Shown piece by piece: positions 18,526 to 26,473 of a stretch of DNA of 27,843 bases (the first letter of the stretch is position 1; every line of letters begins with the position of its first letter). The position numbers and the translations under genes are program-made. This DNA comes from Ettlia oleoabundans (lineage: Eukaryota > Chlorophyta > Chlorophyceae > Chlamydomonadales): contig JAAMXP010000005.1 of the NCBI GenBank assembly GCA_019693395.1, positions 1 through 27,843 on the forward strand, read 5' to 3'. A model generated the notes under the pieces. The model was given only the letters and a program-made list of their open reading frames with translations, searched no databases and was not told the origin of the DNA.

Positions 18526-18879
18526 GGTGGCGGAGGCTCAGGGGGATCCCAGCAGCTCGCGGCGCCTGGTCACACACCAACAGCAGTGGCGGCAGCAGTG
18601 GATTGGGCTCCGAGCCAGAGGAAGGCGGCTAGCAGACCCAGGTGCACGCACAGCTGAGCATTGCGCATGATGTGCGGGGATAGAGCCATGGTCTGCCAGC
18701 TCACACATCACCTGGCCTGCAACCGCAAAGCTGTCCATCAAATGCCCCTGCTTTAGACTCACGATCAGCAGTTAAGGTGGGAGGCATGTCCAGAACAGCT
18801 TTCCTAACAGGCAAACTCCACCCCATTGCTGCTTGTTGTGCCTGCTTGCCACTTTGTCGCATCATCAGCATTTGTTTCC

Positions 18880-18884
18880 TTACA
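18880..18884 (-). terminator. Putative poly(A) signal TGTAA (tandem ubiquitin-like gene)
   Basis: TTACA on the plus strand, read as TGTAA on the minus strand, lies about 210 nt after the stop at 19095-19097. Confidence 0.45.
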
Positions 18885-19027
18885 ACGTCATCTCATGATA
18901 TACATTGCAGCCCAACTGTCACATGTGTACTAACTTTGTTCCACACTGTGGACCACCTATTCCAAACCTGACAGCCCATTGCTCGCACTTGTATACAATG
19001 GACACCCCTATGCCCATGCAGTGTTTC

Positions 19028-19032
19028 TGTAA
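19028..19032 (+). terminator. Putative poly(A) signal TGTAA (F-box gene)
   Basis: This is the first plus-strand TGTAA after the stop at 18525. The implied 3' UTR is about 500 nt, long but possible for chlorophytes. Confidence 0.4.
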
Positions 19033-19094
19033 CTGGTATGCTAAGTGGTAGCACACTCACGACAGCCATACATGACAGCAAGGATGCCGGAGCT

Positions 19095-19858
19095 TCACGT
19101 TTTTACTTTTTTGTTGACAGCCATCTCCACGCCGTTGGCATAGCCACAGGCGGCAAAGTTTATATTGGTCCTGTGGCACGGGCATGGACAGCACAAGCAA
19201 CGTCAATCTTCACTCCGCTTGGCGCACAGGCACAACCCTTAGCATTGGTGTGATGGACAGGTGCAACAAATGATCGCGATACATGCACAATATTGACCTG
19301 GACCTCATTTGTTGCTGCAATCACGCCAACCGCCCACCCACCTCCTATCTCCCATTACGATCTGGTTGATGCCGCTGAGCATGACTTTCTGATGCGCCAC
19401 CGGCACCCCGGTAGCGGCCTCGAGCTTACGCTTGATTTCTGTCTTGTCAGCAGTAGGGTCCAAGTCAATGGTGACCTCCTGACCGCAGGGCAGGTGGTTG
19501 GTGAGAATTTTCACTGTGACCGGCTTGCCACCCAGCAGGCGGCTGGTCTGGTGAACCGTGCAGCCCGCCTCAAGCCCGTACTGTGCCAGGATTGCCCCGT
19601 CGTCTAGCAGCCGGCCAGAGTACAGCAGGCACTGGTGCTGCACCGGCAGGCCATCCTTGTCCTGCAGCAGAGCAGGGTTGAAATTTGTGGACAAATGTTG
19701 TAAACCGTGTTGGGGCGAACTGGCGGCACCTGGAGTGTCGGCACGTTGCTCCGCATTCCACTTGCCTCGAGTTTGCGTTTCAGCTCGTATACCGTGTCCG
19801 ATGTGCTGGCTGCGACTGTAGTGGTCTGGCCGCGGAGATTGCGCACGAGGAGCTGCAT
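19095..19858 (-). CDS. Tandem ubiquitin-like protein (two ubiquitin-fold domains)
   Basis: Minus-strand exons are 19858-19766, 19661-19359, a microexon of 11 or 17 nt (19314-19304 or 19314-19298) and 19170-19095 (TGA), giving about 160-162 aa. Domain 1 begins MQLLVRNLRGQTTTV and ends SRLLGG; it is exactly 76 residues, as in ubiquitin, and aligns without gaps. Leu8, Lys27, Lys29, Lys33, Gly47, His68, Arg72 and the terminal Gly-Gly are kept, and Ile44 is Leu. Lys6, 11, 48 and 63 are Arg, Gln, Arg and Ala. Domain 2 follows GG directly (KPVTVKILTNHLP, EIKRKLEAATGVPVAHQKVML, then AACGYANGVEMAV) and ends KVKT with no GG. Intron 1 has a GC donor. The start was chosen by the ubiquitin alignment; the same frame runs up to an ATG at 19954. 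The last two exons are less certain. It could be a processed modifier or a fixed adaptor, as in ISG15-like tandem proteins. Confidence 0.82.
19662..19765 (-). other. GC-AG intron 1 of the tandem ubiquitin-like gene
   Basis: The donor GAG|GCAAGT is the ideal GC type and the acceptor is CTGCTGCAG|GAC, phase 0. Splicing joins KRKLE to DKDGLP, matching the ubiquitin segment around residues 27-37 and giving exactly 76 residues for domain 1. Confidence 0.88.
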
Positions 19859-20169
19859 GGCTTCCACGGCGGCCGCGAAACCGGTACTCGAAAACGATAT
19901 TGCTGTCGGATCCAAGAAAGAAGCCGATACCCGAGTGCCGCGCAGGAAGACCAAGGGTCAAAGGGGTCAGCAGCGCCCGCTTTCCTCCCTGGTGTACCGC
20001 CAACAGCATGTGCTTTCCAGTGGAACAGCTGATGCCTGATGTGTTCTCCCAAACCGTGCCCTCAGGTGTGATCGTGATGTTCTTCAGTTGGTGTGGGACA
20101 ATGCCGCAACGAGTTACAGGGAACCCTCTCAGAAGACGAGTAGCCATTACACAGTGTCAATTTCCAGAG
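19859..20169. other. Short region between RAB3GAP1 and the ubiquitin-like gene
   Basis: This must hold the RAB3GAP1 3' end (minus-strand TGTAA at 20151-20147 and 20118-20114) and, further on, the promoter of the ubiquitin-like gene. A long minus-strand frame from ATG 20147 covers it, but it begins at the RAB3GAP1 poly(A) signal and changes frame before the ubiquitin domain, so I treat it as non-coding. Confidence 0.55.
20147..20151 (-). terminator. Putative poly(A) signal TGTAA (RAB3GAP1)
   Basis: Minus-strand TGTAA lies about 19 nt after the RAB3GAP1 stop. A second copy at 20118-20114 is at a more usual distance (about 52 nt). Confidence 0.5.
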
Positions 20170-23100
20170 CTATATGGCTGCCGGTTCACACGAGATGGCA
20201 GTGGCAATCCGCACTTCAGAGGGCAATGCTTTCACGTACATCCGCTGCAACACAATGCCATGGTCAGTGGCGGCATTCTTTTGTGCAGCAGTGCTCTCCT
20301 CTTCATCCCCGCCGCTGTGCACCTCGAGTAGCCACTCACGCTGAAAGGGCTCAGGCCATGAAAGCTGCGTACTGCATGCACTGCCGGTGCTCTCAGAGTC
20401 CGATTGCGGCTCTGACTGCCACTCCTGTGCCCGTGTAAGCAGTTCCTCTAGTGTCCGTCGATGGGAGGCAGGCAATTTGATGGCAGCTGCTGTGGCCACC
20501 GCTGCTGCTCCTGCTGGAGACTGCTCCTGCTGCTGCTGCTCCTCTTCTTTAAGTGCAGCAGATATCAAACCCTCTGCTGCTACGGCTGCAAAGCTATGCC
20601 CCGGAATAGCATCTGCCTCATGCTCCTCTGGCTGTACCTGCCCATGCTGCAGCTGACTGGGTTGGTCCAGTCGCAGCAGCAGGGAGTGCGCTGCAACCAC
20701 CACTTGCTCAGTGCAGCCTAGCAGCAGAAGTAGGCAGCGGAATCCGCTGCTGCTCAGACCACTGCTGTATAGGGCTTGCACCCAAGAGGGCAGCCTCTGC
20801 AGAGAGCTGTTGCCAGCGCTGCCAACTCCAGCACCCAGTTGGGCAGAGCCGTTTGTGTCCATGCCCTGCTGCCCATGCAGCTGATGCACAGCGGTATCAC
20901 CACCCAGGCTGTCGCCTGTGCTACCAGCCGGGGCAACGCCATGCTGCAGAGCGGGGCCGGCCGCCGCCACCAGGCAGTCCAGCTGTCGCTTTACTGACGG
21001 CAGCTCCGCAGCCCGACCTACCACACCCAGCAGCTGAACTGAGGCGCTGAAGCCAATGGACAGCAGCTCGCTAAAAAGAACGGTTGGTGGCAGGGTCTCC
21101 AGGAAGTGCAGCGCACGTTCGCCCTCCAGCCGAGCATCAAATAGTGGGCGCTGCGCCGCGGCAGGCACCGGTGCAGCGCTCTCCCAAAGCTGCTGCCAAG
21201 TGTTGTCCTGTGTGTGGATGGACAGAGCAGAGATGGATGCACCGACCCTGTTCAGTAGTAGAAAAAATTATGTGAATGGGTGCATATCCACCACTAGCGG
21301 TTGGGCATGAAGGTGCCAGATGCGCACAGACCTTCTCGGCCATGCGCCCAGAGAGCTCCCACCCGCCGTCCGCCCTCTGGCAGCAATCCTTGGGCGAGTG
21401 CCAGCGAACAAAATCTGCAGGGAGCAGGGGTAGCGCCCCAGACTAATTAGGAGGGCTATCCACTGACAACAGCACACACCCCTGCCCGCTCCACTGTCTG
21501 CACACCACTGACTGCCCTGCTTGCTGCCCCGTGGCGTCTGCTCAGGATGCAGAGCAACCCCACAGAATCAACAAGGTGCGCACCCAAGAGGCAGCAGCCC
21601 GGGTTGGCCGCCTTGAAAGCCTGCATGTCGGAGAGCAGCATGCGGCCCTGCAGCTGCGCCGCCAAAGCCGCTGGCGTCGCCTCCTGCGGCTCCCTTGCCA
21701 GCGACTGCAGGTGAGTTCCAATGGGGGAGCAGCAGCCACACATTGTGCAGGAATTTGAGCTGTATATGTGAGGCTGCTTACTCAGCAGGGTGTCACGCAG
21801 GGCACCATCACTTGCCTGCAAGGCTCCCTGCTGCTCCGCAACCAAGTCCTCCGTCTGCGGCGGCGGTTCTTGCACCACCGGCACCCGCAGCGGGCGCTCG
21901 GGGTGCAGGTGCAGGGTGGCTCCAGGCAGCACACCGGCCACCCCCTGGGGCTGATTGCCTGCCGTAGCTGCTACTTCTGAGCAAAGTTGGGCAGATTCCT
22001 GCGATTCTGGTGCAATGCCAGTGGCTTGACTGCTGCGCTGTTGCCGCTGATGGTCAGCGTCGCCAGCTGCCAAAGCGACCCACGTGCCGCCTGTTGCATG
22101 GCCGTCTCCAGGGCTTGCAGAAGCCTCAGCTGCAGGTAAGGTGCAGCCCTGCTGGCCCCCATGTGTTTTGTCGGGGCTGACGTGCGCATCTGATCCCCCT
22201 GCAGCTGAGAAGTAGCTGCTACTGTCACTGCTGCTGCTGCTGCTGTTCGGAGAAGTCAGTTGCTGCTCATCGTCGGCATCGGCATGGGCATCAATGCTGC
22301 CCTCCCAACCATCTTCTCCGGTTGCGGCTGTCCGTGGCTGCCCCTGCTTCCTTGCCTCCTCCGTGCAAGGCTGGTGTGGCTGCTGTTGGCGCCCCTTGTC
22401 GCCACCCTGCCGCCGCATTTGGGCAGTCTGCTGCTGCTGCTGCAAGTGGATGCACAGGTCCAGCAGCTGCAGCTTCTGGTGCAGCAGGCTGTACTGCAGG
22501 GCAGGGACGTGAGAGGCGCTACTTTCACCCCCGCCGCCAGACATGCGCGCTCCGTCCCTTACATCTCTCCCTGGCTCCGGCCCTGCCGGTCCGGTTGTAC
22601 CAGTCGCGTCTTCTTCCTGCTGCTGCTCTGTGTGTGTGCCCAGGCGCATGCGTGGCAGCGGACGCTGCTGCTCCCAGTAAGCCAGTCGCAGGGTGCCTAG
22701 AAAACGCGACCAAAGGTCCGCCACAGCCCGCGGGCTGCCTAAAGCCAATGCATGCAGTGTGAATCGACTGATAAGCGCCCCCAGAGGCGCCGCCTTGCCC
22801 AGGCACCCCTGCTGGCCGGCAGCGTCGGTGGGCCAGGCCACGGTCGTCGAGGTTGCGGCGGGCCAGGCAGGGAGCACTGGCAGCTGCAACATACGCGTGC
22901 AGCAACTCTCAGATTTAGAGTCATACAGAAAGATGGGAGAGATTTGGGGTGCATCGCCGTCATCCAACAAGTCACCCATACTGCAGCAAGGCAAGGTGCT
23001 GCATGCGTGCAACACCAGCTCTGTGTGGCCAAGCAGCATGCCAGGGTGTCGAGGTGTGCTTGCCTGAAAGATGTCTCTAATCGCCTCCTGCAGGTGCACA

Positions 23101-25994
23101 CAAATAACACACGCAGCACAGCTATTTGGGGTGTTTGCATTCCAATGAAAGGCACCGCATTAGGACTTGTCAGCGACGGTCGGATGCCAGCACGCGCTCA
23201 ACCAGCGCACCTGCAGCACCCAGTCGGCCGGCGCCGGAGGCAAATATGCGCCCTGCTGCGGCCACCACTCAGCCGAGGCCAGGCTGCCCAGCGCCGAAAC
23301 TCGCGCAGCCCACCTGCGGCAGCAAGCCTGACTGGGGAACTTTGAAAGCGTTTGTGTGGAGGTGATAAGCTGCAACTAGCCACACGCAACTGGCACCAAC
23401 CCCGGGAGGGTCAGGCACTGGTGCCACCCAGCAGCCACCCAGCGGTACACGTATTGATCAGGGCACGTTGAGTAGGATGGGCAGGATGGGCGTACCTGCA
23501 GCTCTCCAGCAGTTTGAGCAACATGCCAAAAAAGCTTGAGTCTCCAGGCAGCGCCGCAGGCGGCACTTCCATGCGCCCTAAACTGATGAGCCGGGCACGC
23601 TGCCCTGTAATGGACTGCAGCTGCAAGAAGCGCCGGGGCCTATCCACTGCATGCACAGGCGTGATCAGGGGGTTGGAGCCGAGATAAGCAAGAGCGGCAA
23701 CTTATAAACTGGCTGCCATTGACAAAATTGTTCGATGGGGATAGGCAACTCCAGCATGTCGGCTGGCATGGTGGGGATTGAGCCGTGGTGGCAGTAGGAG
23801 ATGCAATCATTTTGGCAAAGGGTTGATCAGAGCTTGCTTGACAGCAAGGTAGGTTCGTAAGAAGAAAGTGGCCGCAGAGAGATTTGGAGCTTGCCTGGGC
23901 GCAACACAAAGAAGCGGTGGCCAGTGTCTCGCTCATAGCTGTTGCTCAGTGCCAGCAGGCGCCACTCATCCGCTTGTGACGGCACCCAGTCATCGGTGGC
24001 CGTCGTGGACCCAGGTGCCAACCTGTTTGACGCTGCTTGTGCCTGCAATGCTGCGGCAGCTGTGGGGAAGCGCCACACAACATCAAGCTCCAAGCAGCCT
24101 GCAAGGCAAGGGCCCTGGCACCATGGTTTTTTTGCAAGGTTTCTGCAAAGTGATTAGGCACTGCAATGCTGTGGCACAAGGCTCATTTACACAGTCACAC
24201 GCGGAGTACAAATGCCCGCCTGCAAGCCGCGCGTGGCAGCAATTCCGCACCAAGTGGGTCCGCCTCAGCTGCCCAGGGCCGCCAGGGTGCCTGGCTATCC
24301 CACTCGCCAGGCTGGGTAGTGGTCGCAGGCTCATCCCCCCAGCCACTGCCTTCGAGGCTGCCACCTGCGATGGTCCATGCGAATCATAAAAGTGACACAT
24401 GCCAGTAACACCCCCCCCACACACACACAGGAAAGTAGTTCAAAGCAGCCACATGGACATACAACAACAATAAGCAAGGATGCAGCAAGGATGCCAACCA
24501 ATCCAAGCAGTTGGAACCCCCCACCACCACCACCACCACCACCACACACACACACACACACACACTACTCCCACACACACCACCACCACCACCACCAGCC
24601 ACTCTTGAGCGCCGCTACATCCCCTACCTGCGTCCTCCCCGGGCTCAGGCAGTGCATAGCCATGCCGCACAGACATCGCCACACATGGCCCACCAGAGCC
24701 GTTGCCTGCTGGCTGCCGCACTGACGTGGCAGTGGCGCCAGCTGCGGCGGCATCGGCGGCCATGCTGGCGGGTGCAGCATCCATGTCAGCTGCACTTAGT
24801 GAGGCATGGCAGGCTGCTGCAGCAGCAGGCGCTGCTGATGCCGCCAGCTGCCTGGCAAACAGCAGCAGCTGCTGGTCCACACGCAGCAGCCCAGGAGACA
24901 GCCTGCTGCTGTGCAAACTGTCAGCTTCAAATCGGAAAGTTGCGCCCCCCAGCACCGCCGGGGCCACGGCAACACCTCGGTAGCTGTCCCGCACCGCGTC
25001 ATGCACCGGCAGAAGCAGCGGCCAGGAGATCTGGGCGTGGCTCAGCGCCACTGCTGCCGCCGACAGCAGCGTGTGCGCCTCCTGCACACCGCAGGTGGCA
25101 GGGAATTGGCAAAGTAGGACGAGGCACCAGTCACAGGATAAATCACCAACAATCACAGGAAGAAGAAAGTCTTGCCTGTCACCGCAGCAGAGTGGTGTGA
25201 AACGATAGCATGGCGGCATCAGCAGGCAGTAGGAAGCCGGGGAAGCGCACCGCTTACTAGGTCACAGCAGATGTGGTGCTAGAGACGCACACACAGCGTG
25301 CAGCGGGCAACTGGTGAGCTGAACATAAGAAGCATGGCCGCACCTCCTCATCTAGCACGCGCATTGAATAGCTGTCTGGCGTGAGCAGCAAAAAAGCTCC
25401 TGCACCAAACCACTGCTGTAGGCGGTGCGGCGCATCATGAAGCTCCAGGCAGCTGGCCAGGGGGGGCAGCACCGCGCTGTGCTGCCCTCGGCTGTTGCTG
25501 CCACCGCTGTCGCTGCCCCTGCCCCTTCTAAAGCTAGCTGCCTCTCCAGCTGGTGCGCATACTGCTCCTGCTGCTACTGATGACGGTCCCTCCGCATCAC
25601 TTGTGAGCCCTGTTGATGCCAGCTGTGATGGCTGCAGCCGCGGCAGGTGCAGTGCCAGGGTGTATGGCTCTGAGCGAAACGGCAGGCGGTGCTGCAGCTG
25701 TGCCTGAAGCTCGACACTCTCAACTGTGCTTTTATTGCTGGAAGGTTGTTGTGCATGGCTTGACAGCTGTTTGACCAGCACTGCAGCAGCAGCGTGAAGA
25801 AAAAAGGAAGGCGGTGCGTATTGCCACCGGGGGTTGTGCAATGGCGGGAGGCAGTGAGGCTGTGTGCCGCCACCCTTGCGTTACCGTGCCATCTTCGTCC
25901 TGACGTGCAGCGCATACTCACCTGGGTCCCTCCAAGTCGCCAAGCACGTCTCCAGCGACGAAACAAACCTGCACAGGGTGTCGTTCTCCGACAT
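20170..25994 (-). CDS. RAB3GAP1: Rab3 GTPase-activating protein catalytic subunit
   Basis: Nine minus-strand exons: 25994-25922, 25780-25344, 25081-24628, 24098-23895, 23646-23496, 23313-23211, 23087-21584, 21414-21332 and 21207-20170. They give 1348 aa, against 981 in human. Rab3GAP1 pairs with Rab3GAP2 and acts as GAP for Rab3 and exchange factor for Rab18 in ER and lipid-droplet traffic and autophagy. Family blocks in order: FVSSLETCLATW (N-terminus), HRLQQWFGAGAFLLLTPDS, ISWPLLLPVHD, RFEADSL, LDVVWRFPTAA, DEWRLLAL, EAIRDIF, then the catalytic core MQAFKAANPG, DFVRWHSPKD (about residues 976-985), LSGRMAEK, QRPLFDARLEGERALHFLE, and at the end QRMYVKALPSEVRIATAIS. The extra length is Gln/Ser/Ala-rich sequence, mostly in the 1.5-kb exon. 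The start ATG 25994 gives the family N-terminus. Intron 4 has a GC donor. The N-terminal exons are less conserved, but all phases fit. Confidence 0.92.
23647..23894 (-). other. GC-AG intron 4 of RAB3GAP1
   Basis: The donor is CCCAG|GCAAGC and the acceptor is CATGCAG|TGG, phase 1. Exon 24098-23895 (204 nt) and exon 23646-23496 (151 nt) keep frame only with this pair. The nearest downstream GT is a poor donor about 50 nt further on, close to an in-frame stop. Confidence 0.78.
24411..24600. repeat. CCA/CA microsatellite cluster in a RAB3GAP1 intron
   Basis: C-run plus (CA)n lies at 24411-24429. A longer (CCA)n-(CA)n-(CCA)n block lies at 24517-24597. Both are in intron 24099-24627, the longest in this gene (529 nt), and read as G/T-rich in the transcript. 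Confidence 0.92.
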
Positions 25995-26473
25995 TTGCGT
26001 GTGTTGCGCATTAATAGAGGCGATAGTTGTACACTGAGGCATTACCTCTCCCAAGCAGTTGCCACGGTGTAGTCGTGAAATTGCTGAAATTGCTGCTGCT
26101 GAAGTTGCTCAACCATTGAGCTCAAAACCGACAAAATGAGCAACTGCTTTCCCCTTATGCGATAACAGTAGGCGGAAAGAATGCCACCGCTTGTCTGACC
26201 TGTCGCCCACGTAGCGCAAGCTGGCAGCAGTCATGGTGCACATACTGTGCGAAAGGGCTAACCTTTTCACCACAGCAGCTGAATAACTACAAGTTAAAGT
26301 GTATTACAACATAACCTAGCCTTGTAACAACATAACGTAGTCTTGTACCCGGTAGTGATTGAAGAAGTGGCAAGCAAAGCAGACCGCAGTTGGCTCAAAT
26401 TGTGAGGCGAGGCATGGCGCCACAGCCCGCCTGCCCAAGACCGTCCCTGGGTTACTGGTTGAAAATAGAAAAT
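25995..26473. other. RAB3GAP1 upstream region and 3' UTR of the next gene
   Basis: This lies between the RAB3GAP1 start and the stop of the minus-strand gene at 26474. It is AT-richer (26260-26340), with minus-strand TGTAA at 26308-26304. No open frame worth calling was found. Confidence 0.55.
26304..26308 (-). terminator. Putative poly(A) signal TGTAA (26474 gene)
   Basis: Minus-strand TGTAA lies about 166 nt after the stop at 26474-26476. Confidence 0.5.

Larger units (their letters stand above)
18526..19094. other. Convergent 3' region between the F-box gene and the ubiquitin-like gene
   Basis: The stretch contains no gene I can support. It holds TGTAA on the plus strand at 19028-19032 (about 500 nt after the F-box stop) and on the minus strand at 18884-18880 (about 210 nt after the ubiquitin-like stop). 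As at ARPC4/RPN9, each signal lies beyond the other, so the two 3' UTRs may overlap by about 150 nt. Confidence 0.5.

Noticed and set aside
19038..19253. Plus-strand ORF over the last ubiquitin-like exon (contains FYFFVDSHLHAVG)
   Set aside because: It reads plausibly, but the minus-strand reading ends a ubiquitin fold (AACGYANGVEMAV) and has splice sites and a poly(A) signal. No gene context supports the plus reading.
19305..20147. A 280-codon minus-strand ORF that would put a long leader before the ubiquitin-like domain
   Set aside because: Its start coincides with the RAB3GAP1 poly(A) signal, and its frame differs from the ubiquitin MQLLVRN frame. It joins the real second exon only because the GC-AG intron happens to be open.
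22525..22905. Ala/Arg-rich ORFs on both strands in the large RAB3GAP1 exon
   Set aside because: GC-rich low-complexity coding sequence leaves several frames open by chance. Only the frame continuous with the Rab3GAP core was kept.
24511..25200. Plus-strand 229-codon ORF starting with Thr/His repeats
   Set aside because: It is produced by the CCA/CA microsatellite and by antisense reading of RAB3GAP1 exon 3.
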